DNA from: Actinomycetes bacterium
GTDB taxonomy: Bacteria; Actinomycetota; Acidimicrobiia; Acidimicrobiales; JABEUL01
Assembly: GCA_021777355.1 (NCBI GenBank)
Contig: JAJYDO010000015.1
Span: 1-41,777, forward strand
Reading direction: 5' to 3'
DNA: 41,777 bases
Each line of letters starts with the position of its first letter. Position 1 is the stretch's first letter. Shown here one piece after another: positions 1 through 8,358 of this stretch. A program made the translations under genes and the position numbers. Under the pieces are notes generated by a model. The model had not been told where the DNA came from. It saw only the letters and a list, made by a program, of their open reading frames with translations, and ran no database searches.

Positions 1-59
1 GGCTACTTTAGTGCGCTACTCATAACGGGGAAATTCAACGAATATGGATCAGTTCACCA

Positions 60-1403
60 TTGATTTTAGTTGCCGGTGGGATGCGCAGGGAGGTGAATGG
101 TTACGTTACAAGTGTCCATGCCTTTCAAGTTGCTGTCGCCTACCCTCCAACCATACCTTCTCCGAGCTCTCCAACCCCAGTAAGTGCTCCTTCAACGCCT
201 GCCGCAAAAGCATTTGTGACAAATGCCGGCAGCGGAACATTTACGCCAGTTAATACCCAGTCTGGGGTTTCAGGCACGCCGATTAGCGTAGGAAGTGCGC
301 CGGTTCCGGTAGTAATTACTCCCGGAGACAATCAATTATTTGTTGCCAACGCACTATCTAATACAGTTACTCCCTACATACTAAGCACCGGCACTTCCCT
401 TGCTCCAATTGCGGTGGGTAAGTATCCCATTTCAATGGCAGTGACCCCGGATGGCAGTCGAGTTTATGTTGCAAACTACTTTGATCACTCAGTCACTCCG
501 ATAGATACTTCAACCGATACTGCCTTGCCACCTATCACTGTTGGAGAATCGTGTGCTCCTCGGGCGATTGCAATCTCGCCGGACGGAACGAAATTATACG
601 TAGCTAACCATTCGTGGACCAACCAAGGATACATCACTGTAATCTCGTTACCCACTGGCGTGATCACAAGTCACATCTATGTTGGTGGCGGACTAGATGC
701 GCTGGCTATATCACCAAATGGATCAACACTATACGCAGCAGATGGATTAAATGCCGAAGTTTATTCAATTAACTTGAGCACTTTGGCTGTTACAAATATT
801 TCAGTTGGCCAGTCTCCTGACAGCCTCGCCTTAACCAGCGATGGTTCCACATTGTTAGTTACGAACTGGGCCTCGGGTACTGTTTCTGAGATCGCAACTT
901 CGTCCAATACGGTAAGTGCTACATATACAGTCGGACCACAGCTTTCCACCATAGCTATTGAGCCTGGGAACATAACTGCTTTAGTAGGTGTCGGTGGATC
1001 AGGTGAAGTTGTGCCTTTCAATATCTCAACAGGGGTTATAGGCGCCCCAATTGAACGTGGCTCGGCACCGTCTGGAATTGCCATCGAAAGCGACCCGTCC
1101 CCAGTTGCAAGTTTTAGCGAGTCGGGCACGGTACACGGTTCGCCTACTTTATTTGATGCAAGTGGATCTACATCTGCTTTAGGCACAATAGTAAACTACT
1201 CTTGGAATTTCGGTGACGGAAATACTGCGAACACTTCAACGGCGAGTATCTCGCACACTTATGCTTCAGCAGGGAGTTACACAGTGAAGTTAACCGTTAC
1301 TGATAGCGCTGGCACTTCAACCAGCGTCACCTACACAGGCCAGGTTGTATTAAATAACGGTAGCTCACTTGCATCAACTCAAACAGTAGTTCCAATATCT
1401 TGA
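60..1403 (+). CDS. YVTN beta-propeller protein with C-terminal PKD domain, possibly 5'-truncated
   Basis: The protein has about seven repeats of the YVTN type (for example LFVANA, VYVANY, LYVANH, LYAADG, LLVTNW), each followed by a polar turn and a 'TPDGS/SPDGT'-like strand. This fits a seven-bladed propeller over roughly residues 48-345. A PKD fold follows (about 350-430), with the typical WNFGDG, HTY and GSYTVKLTVTD segments. Such proteins are usually secreted or surface-bound, with binding or structural roles; no substrate can be named. The start is uncertain: TTG at 60 or ATG at 81 are available, an in-frame stop lies at 9-11, and no signal peptide is visible, only a Pro/Ser/Thr-rich stretch. 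The true N-terminus may have been lost by frameshift or truncation. There is no LPXTG sorting signal at the C-terminus. It is the only plus-strand gene and converges on pyrF. Confidence 0.72.
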   Translation: MILVAGGMRREVNGYVTSVHAFQVAVAYPPTIPSPSSPTPVSAPSTPAAKAFVTNAGSGTFTPVNTQSGVSGTPISVGSAPVPVVITPGDNQLFVANALSNTVTPYILSTGTSLAPIAVGKYPISMAVTPDGSRVYVANYFDHSVTPIDTSTDTALPPITVGESCAPRAIAISPDGTKLYVANHSWTNQGYITVISLPTGVITSHIYVGGGLDALAISPNGSTLYAADGLNAEVYSINLSTLAVTNISVGQSPDSLALTSDGSTLLVTNWASGTVSEIATSSNTVSATYTVGPQLSTIAIEPGNITALVGVGGSGEVVPFNISTGVIGAPIERGSAPSGIAIESDPSPVASFSESGTVHGSPTLFDASGSTSALGTIVNYSWNFGDGNTANTSTASISHTYASAGSYTVKLTVTDSAGTSTSVTYTGQVVLNNGSSLASTQTVVPIS

Positions 1404-1764
1404 TAATTTAAAAGTTCTTATCGGCACCTTTAAAAGACTTCTTTTAGTCAACTTGCAATGCTTACATTTCCAAGGCTTTAATCGATACTTTCGCAAAATG
1501 AATTGCTAAAGTTTTGATGTCTTCAATTTTGTCCCCGCCTTAAGTATCTTCAAACTTACAGAACATGCCAAATTCTAATCTTTAATTGCCAGTGGCTGGA
1601 AGCCATTATTTTAGATAGGTTTGGCATTCACCGGTGAAACGTTTCTCTCGGAAAGTTGGCGCAAAAACAACTGAATTAGATTCCCCAAAGTTATGAGCGG
1701 CATGCCGTCATTATGTCGGTGGCCCGACCGAACCGAACAGCACACCGCCACTTTTATTATCGGG
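1404..1764. other. Intergenic gap between convergent genes; no gene seen
   Basis: These 361 bases separate the plus-strand propeller gene from the minus-strand pyrF. I see no plausible ORF and no RNA gene. An AT-rich 6-bp hairpin (TAAAAG/CTTTTA) lies shortly after the propeller gene, and a 5-bp stem (TCGGT/ACCGA) sits near 1715-1730 on the pyrF side. Neither has the strong stem plus T-run of a convincing intrinsic terminator. Confidence 0.5.
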
Positions 1765-2478
1765 CTAATTCAAAGTCTCTTTAAAAGCATTCACTATTTG
1801 TGAATATATTTTTTCACTTGCCATCCTGGGATCGGCAGATTTTGTAATTGGTCTGCCCACAACAAGTATTGATGCGCCGGAATTAATTGCCTCGCCTGGC
1901 GTCATAATGCGGGCTTGATCGTCAGGTAAATCGTCGGCATCTCTAATACCTGGAACAACTTTCACCAAGTCAGACACAGCATTTTCAACAATTTTCAAGT
2001 CGAGACCAGAACAAACAATTCCCTTGCATCCGCTCTGTCTTGCTAGGTTTGCCCTGTATAAAAGTTCTGACTCGCCTGCATTTTTATCACTGGTCAGAAC
2101 GGTCACTCCAAGTGGGAAAACTTCGTCATTACCGGCTACTATCGAGCCTTCAAGAAGACCTTCCACGCCTGCTTGTAGCATCTCAAGACCACCTACTGTA
2201 TGTAAAGTGGTATAACTTATGCCCATTTTCCCAATTACTTTGGCAGCTTTGTTCACCGTTGTTGGGATGTCATGCAGTTTCAGATCCAGGAACACTTTGA
2301 ATCCATGGTCTAAAAGTTCAAAGACTATTGACGGACCAAGCGAGGAAAATAGCTCCAATCCTACTTTGGCAATCCCTACAAATTCGCTGATCTCCTTGGC
2401 CAAATTAAGTGCGCTCTCCCTGCTATCTATATCAAAGGCAACAGCGAGCATATTCCTAAATTTCTCATTGGTATCCAT
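1765..2478 (-). CDS. pyrF: Orotidine 5'-phosphate decarboxylase (type 1)
   Basis: Catalyses the last step of UMP synthesis, decarboxylating OMP in the cytoplasm. The family signature is present as LDLKLHDIPTTV, with the Asp-Lys-Asp catalytic network, near residues 60-75. The C-terminal phosphate-binding segment TPGEAINSGASILVVGRPIT is also intact. I place the start at the ATG preceded by GAAGG ten bases upstream, giving 237 residues, the usual size for type 1 enzymes. An ATG at 2502 would extend it by eight residues and overlap the pyrD stop. It lies 13 bases after pyrD and is surely cotranscribed with it. The rest of the pyr genes are about 29 kb away. Confidence 0.95.
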   Translation of the reverse strand: MDTNEKFRNMLAVAFDIDSRESALNLAKEISEFVGIAKVGLELFSSLGPSIVFELLDHGFKVFLDLKLHDIPTTVNKAAKVIGKMGISYTTLHTVGGLEMLQAGVEGLLEGSIVAGNDEVFPLGVTVLTSDKNAGESELLYRANLARQSGCKGIVCSGLDLKIVENAVSDLVKVVPGIRDADDLPDDQARIMTPGEAINSGASILVVGRPITKSADPRMASEKIYSQIVNAFKETLN

Positions 2479-2491
2479 AAAGTTAGAGCCT

Positions 2492-3424
2492 TCACTTTTC
2501 ATCAATTAAATTCAAGTCCTTAATGTGTTGGATTTGTTTATCTTCGCAGTATGAGACCATGCCGTTTAAGATCTTCCAAGGAGCCCTTGGATTTTTAAAT
2601 AAAGCTGTCCCAATTCCAACTGCGTTTGCTCCGGCCATCATAAATTCAATAGCATCTTTGGCATCAAATACTCCCCCAACACCGACTATTCCAACTTTGG
2701 GGAATTCTAATCGGCATTCATTTACTGCCCTAACTGCTACCGAATGAAGGGCGTGACCTGATACTCCCCCGTATTTATTTCCCAAAACCGGTTTTCCCGA
2801 ATCGGTATCAATCGCAAATCCAACCAATGTGTTGGTTAATACCAAAACTTCAGCTCCGCGCTCGACTGCAGCGCCTCCAATGTCTACGATATCTGGAGTA
2901 TTAGGCGAAAGCTTTATCCACACCGGCAAGTAACCTGATCTGCTTTTCACTTCACTAACCAGTTCTTTGGTTACTTCTTTGTCATGGGAAAAAATGCGCT
3001 TCCGGTTTTCGAGATTAGGACAACTTGCATTAACCTCTATCGCAATAATTGATTCTGAATCCTCGGCAATATTGCTTACTTCCATGGCAGCTTCTCTGAA
3101 CTCAGATATATTCCTCCCCCAAATTGACACTACAGCTTTAGCCCCACACTTCTCTATCCCGGGAAGGTATTTCTCGGACCAAGTTTTAATTGAAGGTCCT
3201 TGAAGACCAACACTGTTAATCATGTCGCGCCCAATTGGCGCTACTCTAACCGGTCTATTTCCGCTCCAGGGAAAAACTGCCAAAGACTTCACAGTAATTG
3301 CGCCCAACTTCCCCAAGTCTCCAAAAGCTCCCAATTCCGCACCATGACCGGAAGTTCCAGCCGCAGTCAAAATTGGAGACTTAAGGCTTGTCTGGCCTAT
3401 TTTTACTTCTAAATCAACCTTCAA
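2492..3424 (-). CDS. pyrD: Dihydroorotate dehydrogenase, class 1 (1B-like)
   Basis: FMN enzyme that oxidises dihydroorotate to orotate. The VNASCPN segment places a cysteine at residue 135 as catalytic base, the hallmark of class 1 enzymes (class 2 enzymes use serine). FMN-binding segments include AAGTSGHG near the N-terminus, WIKLSPN, and the late GIVGVGG and GANAVGIGTALF strands. The length of 310 residues is typical of class 1B. Such enzymes normally pair with PyrK, the iron-sulfur/FAD subunit that passes electrons to NAD+, but no pyrK is seen in this window. The start is TTG with only a weak AGG upstream. It is followed by pyrF and is preceded by a roughly 360-base non-coding stretch that probably holds its promoter. 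Confidence 0.94.
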   Translation of the reverse strand: MKVDLEVKIGQTSLKSPILTAAGTSGHGAELGAFGDLGKLGAITVKSLAVFPWSGNRPVRVAPIGRDMINSVGLQGPSIKTWSEKYLPGIEKCGAKAVVSIWGRNISEFREAAMEVSNIAEDSESIIAIEVNASCPNLENRKRIFSHDKEVTKELVSEVKSRSGYLPVWIKLSPNTPDIVDIGGAAVERGAEVLVLTNTLVGFAIDTDSGKPVLGNKYGGVSGHALHSVAVRAVNECRLEFPKVGIVGVGGVFDAKDAIEFMMAGANAVGIGTALFKNPRAPWKILNGMVSYCEDKQIQHIKDLNLIDEK

Positions 3425-3780
3425 GTTAGTAACCTGGAATTTTCCCTGTCAAAGATTCCACCCAAAGCGATTTTTTCCAATTGAGATCATTAAAACTTAG
3501 ATTTTAACAGAAAAAACTACTGCTTATAATGGTTAAGCGCTTGAAAAGGGCAATGTTCAAAGCCGAGCCTAGTAGTTGCAAAGTTAAACAGAATACATCG
3601 GTTGTCCATAGAAAGGAATTCTCGGCACTTACCTCATATGAATTAATGAAGCTTTTTCTCCACCCGCTCGGGTTCCAGCCTTGTCCCGATCTATAGGATT
3701 CCTAAAATGGAAATTCTCAATTTTGAAACGTGTTTGGCATTCATTTTGAACACTAGTTACGCCCACCAATTTCCAGAAAT
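3425..3780. other. Non-coding stretch upstream of pyrD
   Basis: About 356 bases upstream of pyrD contain no convincing ORF on either strand. A perfect TTGACA lies on the minus strand at 3447-3452, but no acceptable -10 element is spaced so that it would leave a leader before the pyrD start. The stretch may include decayed coding sequence, because it follows a short ORF that stops abruptly at 3781. I recognise nothing else in it. Confidence 0.4.
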
Positions 3781-3957
3781 TTAAAATGGCCCGGATCCCA
3801 CTTCATGGTACGCCGGTAATAAAGAATCGTTTGGCGCTTCAATTGACTTGGTTGCAGAAAAAAAAGCCATAGAAATACCTCGACCTTGCATGAAAACTCT
3901 CGATCCATATTTAATGGCAATAATTTCATAACTCGAAGTTTTATTCAATTGTTTCAT
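3781..3957 (-). pseudogene. 58-codon ORF just after the ABC exporter, probable gene remnant
   Basis: Starts two bases after the stop codon of the ABC exporter subunit, so it could be translated by reinitiation. The first residues (YEIIAIKYGSR near position 10) resemble the N-terminal strand of metallo-beta-lactamase-fold lactonases. The last ones (AYHEVGSGP) resemble the beginning of alpha/beta hydrolases. Neither domain continues: the frame stops, and the following 350 bases are closed in all frames. No metal-binding HxHxDH or nucleophile motif is present. The likeliest reading is the 5' stub of a degraded gene; a genuine small protein is possible but I cannot assign a function. Confidence 0.35.
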
Positions 3958-3959
3958 GT

Positions 3960-5747
3960 TTAGCTTCCAAATGTGGCAATATTGGCCTCCCAAGAGGCAA
4001 ATAAATCAGCATATACGCCCTTTTGGGCAAGTAGCTCTTCATGAGTGCCAATTTCGGCCAATGTTCCATCTGCAATTACGGCAATCCGGTCAGCACGCAT
4101 GGCAGTGGAAAGTCTATGGGCAATAACTACTACAGTGCGGCCCACCGACAAAGCTGACATGGCATCTTCCACGCTCGACTCGGTACCGGGGTCCAGATTG
4201 GAAGTAGCTTCGTCCAGAATCAGTATTGATGGTTTCAAAAGCGCGGCTCTGGCAAGTGAAACAAGCTGCCGTTCACCTGCACTTAGCTGCGATCCTCTCT
4301 CATAAACTTCGGTTTGAAGCCCCTCGGGAAGATTTTCAATAATATCAAGCGCCCCAATTGAGATTAAAGCGTTTCGCACCTCTTCATCTGTAGCTTCTGG
4401 TTTGGCAAGCTTTATATTCTCAGCAACAGTGCCGGCAAACAAAAACCCTTCCTGAGGAACTGCTATTAAATTTGAGTGCAAGTCATGACTAGTAAAATCT
4501 TTTAGCTCAATTCCGCCGAAAGTGATAATGCCTTCACTTTGGACATGGAATCTTGCCATAAGCTTGGCTAGCGTAGTTTTTCCCGCCCCAGTTGGGCCCA
4601 CTAAAGCTAATCGCTCGCCATACTTAAGCCTGAGCGACACGTCCTTAAGGGCGTAGGGAAGATCATCTCTGTAGCGAAAAGAAACATGGTCAAGCACAAA
4701 ATCTCCTTCTTTAGGCATAGTCTTTGGACGTAATGGCTCAGGAGTATCAGTTGGAGTATCGATTATTGCAAATATCTTTGATAGGGCGGCACCAGATGAC
4801 TGCACTTGGCTGAATAATTGGCTCATCTGTTGAATTGGATCATAAAGAGCATTTAGGTAAAGAATAAATGCCACGACAGTCCCTAAATTAACTACATGGT
4901 GATGAACCAGCAACCCGCCAACGCCTAATAGTGCAGCAGTAGTAACTACTCCGGTGGATTCTAAAACCGGAAAATATTTTATAGATATTGAAACTGCTTT
5001 TAAGTTAGCGGCCAGCTGAGCATCATTTTGACGCTCAAACAGCTCTACCGTCTCATCTTCTTTTCCAAAGGCTTGAATTACTTTGACTCCGGCCAATCCC
5101 TCTTGGAGTGTAGTCAGAGTCTTTCCGATCCTGTCTCGAACCTTTAAATATGCCAGACGGGACTCACGTTGAAACCACTTTGACAAAAAGATCAGTGGAG
5201 GAAGCGTGATGAAACTTAGTGCAAACAATGGAAGTGAAAGATAGGCCAGTATTATCAAAGCAATAAAGAAAAGCAGCCCATTAGTGATAAAAACAATTAG
5301 TCCCTGCTGCACCAAATCTTCAATTGCATCAAAGTCACTGGTCATTCTTGCTACTAAACGCCCAGTGGCCTCACGATCAAAAAAACTAAGTGAAAGCTTC
5401 ATCAAGTGGTCAAACAGCCTTAATCTTAAATCCCTTAAGGTTGTCTCCCCAATTTTTGCAACCATGCGAATTTGAATCCGATTCAATAAGGTCGTAACAA
5501 TTATCGTCGTGACAAAAATAGCTCCCGCTATATTGAGAACCTTCCTGTTCTTGGCATCTATTCCATGATTAATTGCATATCCGATAATCTCAGGTCCTGC
5601 CAATGTGGTTATTGCCGCGAGAACCAAAACAACTCCGGCCAATAAAAGCGACTTTTTATCTTGAGCCATCCTATAAAGTCGCTTTACAACTTCAGTCGTG
5701 CCCGAAAGCCCCAGTGAAACTTCCTCTTCGTCGCCTTCGATTGTCAA
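3960..5747 (-). CDS. ABC exporter half-transporter, catalytically competent subunit
   Basis: Type IV (exporter-fold) ABC half-transporter of 595 residues: six membrane helices over about residues 35-310, then a nucleotide-binding domain. Walker A is GPTGAGKT (384-391), Q-loop glutamine is Q432, Walker B ends in LDE with the catalytic glutamate E513, and the switch histidine is H544. The signature is LSAGE (488-492) in place of LSGGQ. Its start overlaps the stop of the upstream transporter gene by four bases. The paired subunit has the complementary defects, so the two should form an asymmetric heterodimer with one weak and one active ATP site. The substrate cannot be told from sequence; drugs or lipids are common for this family. 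A second-copy homodimer role is unlikely given the altered signature. Confidence 0.9.
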   Translation of the reverse strand: MTIEGDEEEVSLGLSGTTEVVKRLYRMAQDKKSLLLAGVVLVLAAITTLAGPEIIGYAINHGIDAKNRKVLNIAGAIFVTTIIVTTLLNRIQIRMVAKIGETTLRDLRLRLFDHLMKLSLSFFDREATGRLVARMTSDFDAIEDLVQQGLIVFITNGLLFFIALIILAYLSLPLFALSFITLPPLIFLSKWFQRESRLAYLKVRDRIGKTLTTLQEGLAGVKVIQAFGKEDETVELFERQNDAQLAANLKAVSISIKYFPVLESTGVVTTAALLGVGGLLVHHHVVNLGTVVAFILYLNALYDPIQQMSQLFSQVQSSGAALSKIFAIIDTPTDTPEPLRPKTMPKEGDFVLDHVSFRYRDDLPYALKDVSLRLKYGERLALVGPTGAGKTTLAKLMARFHVQSEGIITFGGIELKDFTSHDLHSNLIAVPQEGFLFAGTVAENIKLAKPEATDEEVRNALISIGALDIIENLPEGLQTEVYERGSQLSAGERQLVSLARAALLKPSILILDEATSNLDPGTESSVEDAMSALSVGRTVVVIAHRLSTAMRADRIAVIADGTLAEIGTHEELLAQKGVYADLFASWEANIATFGS

Positions 5748-7558
5748 AGAATCTTCTCCCCTGAAATTACGTCTTGGCCGCCTGAGATATCGTCTTTTTC
5801 CGACTCAAGCTTAGCCATGAGGTGACGGTACTCAGCCGAAAAATCAAGCAGTTCGGCATGGGCACCAAAGGCCATTACCTTGCCATCATGGAGAAAAGCT
5901 ACTTTATCAGCCAGCGAAATTGTCGATGGCCTGTGAGCAATCATAATTGTTGTTCTTCCCTGCATGACAGTGGCCATTGCTTCAACAATTTCGTGTTCTT
6001 TCGAAGGATCCACAGCCGATGTAGCATCGTCAAGAACTAAAATCGGAGGATCCCCAAGTATGGCTCGGGCCAAGGCAATTCGCTGTCTCTGGCCTCCTGA
6101 CAAGGTAACTCCTCTTTCTCCAAGAAGTGTAGAGTAGCCGCTGGGGAGATTATTTATGAACTCATCTGCACCTGACAAAGCGGCAGCTCGCCTTATGTCA
6201 TCCATCTCGGCATTGGGGAGAGCAAATGCAATATTTGCAGCTACGGTGTCTGTGAATAAAAATGTGTCTTCAAATACCAATCCGACCAGTTTTCTCAGGT
6301 CGGTAAGTCTTATTTCTTTGACATCAAGATCGTTTATTTTAAGTGAACCACTGTTGACATCATAAAACCTTGGGATGAGTTTGATAACCGTGGATTTGCC
6401 AGACGCGGTTGCTCCCACTAGTGCAATGGAGGTTCCAGGTTCAACTTTGAGGTTGAAATTCTTAAGAACGGGTTCTTCACGGCCATCATAGGAAAATGTC
6501 ACGTCAATAAATTCAACTCCGACAGAACTTTCTCGCCATTTCTGAACATCTACGTGTCTGGCTCCCGGCAGATCTTTTATCACCGGTGAGAGCGAGAGTA
6601 TCTCATTGACACGGCTTGCGGCCGATCTGGATCTTGGAAGAAGCGTAATAAAAAAACCCACCATTCTTAAAGGCGTAATGAGCATTGCAACATATGATAA
6701 AAATGCCACTAGAGCACCAGGAGTAAGTTTGCCGTCAATAACTTGATATCCCCCATACCAAAGCACGGCAACAGGCGCCATTGCCGGCAAAAGATATAGC
6801 AAAGGCATTCTTGAGGCATTAAAATAGGCAAATTGCAGAGCCTTCTTTAATATTCCATCCGCTCTCTCTTTAGCTCGATCTTGAATTACCTCTTGAGCGC
6901 CAAAACCTTTAACTGCTCTGATTCCAACTACGCTTTCTTCGACTAAAGTTGCCATCTTTCCCAGCTCCTGCTGGAGTTCCAAGGTAACCGGTCCAATCTT
7001 TTTCGTATAAAACCTTGCCATCAGAAGGAAAAAAGGAAGCGTTCCAAGAGTGAGTAGGGCTAAAATTGGATTGATAATCACCAATATCACTGCGGTGACG
7101 ACAACAATTACCGCCGAAGAGACAGTTATGGGAAAGTTTAGGCAAAGATTTGAAACCTGCTCGAGGTCAGATGCGGCTCTCGACATAAGTTGTCCGGTTT
7201 GAGCTTGGTCATGGAAAGCCATATGCAGCCTCTGAAGGTGCGCAAAGAGTCGCTGGCGGAGGTCAGTTTCAACGTGGAATGCCATGGAAAACGCGTTGTA
7301 GCGCCTTAACCCTGAAGCTGCACCTTGGACCAATCCGGCTACTGCAACAGCGCCCGACCAGAAAAACAGCTGACTCAACGAACCCTTTACGACCCCTTTA
7401 TTTATTACGGATTCAATTAACAAAGGCACGCCGGTTTTTGATACAGTCCAGATAAGTCCAGCTAAAAGAGCAGTAAAAGTAAGCTTTTTCTGTCTGTAGA
7501 TGGAAGCAAGTATCAGGCGAGTTCCTCGCTTGGCCTCCTTGGAATTCTCACCCTGCAT
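5744..7558 (-). CDS. ABC exporter half-transporter, degenerate-site subunit
   Basis: Exporter-fold ABC half-transporter of 604 residues with six membrane helices (about 25-310) and one nucleotide-binding domain. Walker A is GATASGKST (382-390), the signature LSGGQ is intact (486-490) and the switch histidine is H542. The Walker B ends in LDD, so aspartate D511 replaces the catalytic glutamate, and the Q-loop position has glutamate (E430 in VFEDTFLF). These changes mark the non-hydrolysing half of heterodimeric exporters such as TM287/288 or BmrCD. It is first of a two-gene operon. No Shine-Dalgarno precedes the ATG; a possible promoter (TTGAAC, 19-base spacer, TATATG) lies close to the start, so the start is not certain. 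Confidence 0.9.
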   Translation of the reverse strand: MQGENSKEAKRGTRLILASIYRQKKLTFTALLAGLIWTVSKTGVPLLIESVINKGVVKGSLSQLFFWSGAVAVAGLVQGAASGLRRYNAFSMAFHVETDLRQRLFAHLQRLHMAFHDQAQTGQLMSRAASDLEQVSNLCLNFPITVSSAVIVVVTAVILVIINPILALLTLGTLPFFLLMARFYTKKIGPVTLELQQELGKMATLVEESVVGIRAVKGFGAQEVIQDRAKERADGILKKALQFAYFNASRMPLLYLLPAMAPVAVLWYGGYQVIDGKLTPGALVAFLSYVAMLITPLRMVGFFITLLPRSRSAASRVNEILSLSPVIKDLPGARHVDVQKWRESSVGVEFIDVTFSYDGREEPVLKNFNLKVEPGTSIALVGATASGKSTVIKLIPRFYDVNSGSLKINDLDVKEIRLTDLRKLVGLVFEDTFLFTDTVAANIAFALPNAEMDDIRRAAALSGADEFINNLPSGYSTLLGERGVTLSGGQRQRIALARAILGDPPILVLDDATSAVDPSKEHEIVEAMATVMQGRTTIMIAHRPSTISLADKVAFLHDGKVMAFGAHAELLDFSAEYRHLMAKLESEKDDISGGQDVISGEKIL

Positions 7559-7597
7559 GCATATAGTTTATGTGATCTTGAGAGGTTCAAGAAACTA

Positions 7598-7627
7598 CAA
7601 GAAACCGACCTTTCGGTCGGTTTCTTG
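7598..7627. terminator. Perfect 13-bp inverted repeat, terminator or operator
   Basis: CAAGAAACCGACC and its exact complement are separated by a four-base loop (TTTC). It lies between the upstream membrane-protein gene and the ABC exporter operon, both on the minus strand. The stem ends in a T-rich arm (GGTTTCTTG), as in many intrinsic terminators, although the following T-run is poor. The inner ACCGACC/GGTCGGT halves also look like a TetR-family operator, which would suit an exporter promoter. Either reading is possible. Confidence 0.6.
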
Positions 7628-7662
7628 CTCTTTTGGAGCGGTCGGGGTTTAATAACTGCTCT

Positions 7663-8211
7663 TCAGATTTCAGCTTTCTCACTTACTCTTCTTAGGTGAA
7701 ATTCACCCAATATTGAAAGAATGAGCATGAGTCCAGCTCCCACGAAGGCTGCAATTGAGGCATACAGGGCAATCTGGCCAATCTGCCAAAATGCATATGC
7801 TTCAAGAAGCAAACCTCTTAAAGTTGTGCCTTGAAAAGATGTTTGCTCAAGCGCCTTAAGTTGGGCGTTGGTTGGATCTTTCATGGCTTGAGCGCTTATT
7901 GTCGAATACACTCCGTTGTACTGCATCTCAGAAAGGTGCACTGCAATGAAATGATTGGCGTAAGCTTCAGCTTGCGGGCCAGTTAGGACCTCTTGCCCGG
8001 CATACTGATTGAGGTATGGACCAATCTTTGGACTGGCTAGAGCTTTACTTCCAAGGGGCGGGAAGTAAATTTGCTGCTGACTTAGTTGGTCATGAACATT
8101 CGAGTTGGCAAATGAATAACCCCACATTAGGAGACTCCCTGCTGCTACCAGCACAACTGTCATCAAAAACCCAACCGCACTAAGTATTCTGTCAAATGTC
8201 CTTCTACGCAT
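7663..8211 (-). CDS. Two-helix membrane protein of unknown function
   Basis: The 182-residue protein has a short basic N-terminus (MRRRTFDR), a membrane helix at about 10-32, an extracytoplasmic domain of roughly 105 residues, a second helix at about 140-167 and a basic C-terminal end. The outer domain contains conserved-looking stretches such as IGPYLNQYAGQ and QAEAYANHFIAVHL. From memory, similar proteins occur in other actinobacteria as conserved hypothetical membrane proteins; no enzyme motif or ligand site is visible. The start is supported by AAGGAG six bases upstream. A clear sigma-70-type promoter precedes it, so it is probably transcribed alone and ended by the hairpin at 7598-7627. 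Confidence 0.75.
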   Translation of the reverse strand: MRRRTFDRILSAVGFLMTVVLVAAGSLLMWGYSFANSNVHDQLSQQQIYFPPLGSKALASPKIGPYLNQYAGQEVLTGPQAEAYANHFIAVHLSEMQYNGVYSTISAQAMKDPTNAQLKALEQTSFQGTTLRGLLLEAYAFWQIGQIALYASIAAFVGAGLMLILSILGEFHLRRVSEKAEI

Positions 8212-8257
8212 GACATTCTCCTTCCACTCTTGATATCAATCTTTAATATCACTTTTT

Positions 8258-8286
8258 ATTATAGGTATGCGCCTTAACTATCACAA
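8258..8286 (-). promoter_or_regulatory. Sigma-70-type promoter of the membrane-protein gene
   Basis: Reading on the minus strand: TTGTGA (8286-8281), a spacer of exactly 17 bases, then a perfect TATAAT (8263-8258). The predicted transcript begins near 8250 and leaves a leader of about 40 bases that includes AAGGAG before the ATG at 8211. It lies in the 147-base gap after hemW. Confidence 0.7.
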
Positions 8287-8358
8287 GAGCAGAAAGTCCA
8301 TTATAATTGAGGATTTTTTGGGAATAATCTCGTTTGAGATATTGTTTTTGTTCCTTAA

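Noticed and set aside
1698-1707. CGGCATGCCG, a perfect 10-bp palindrome
   Set aside because: It has no loop, no T-run and no flanking repeat; it could be a chance site in a gap between convergent genes.
3447-3452. Perfect TTGACA on the minus strand upstream of pyrD
   Set aside because: The only -10-like hexamers at acceptable spacing overlap or abut the pyrD TTG start, leaving no leader, and leaderless TTG starts are implausible.
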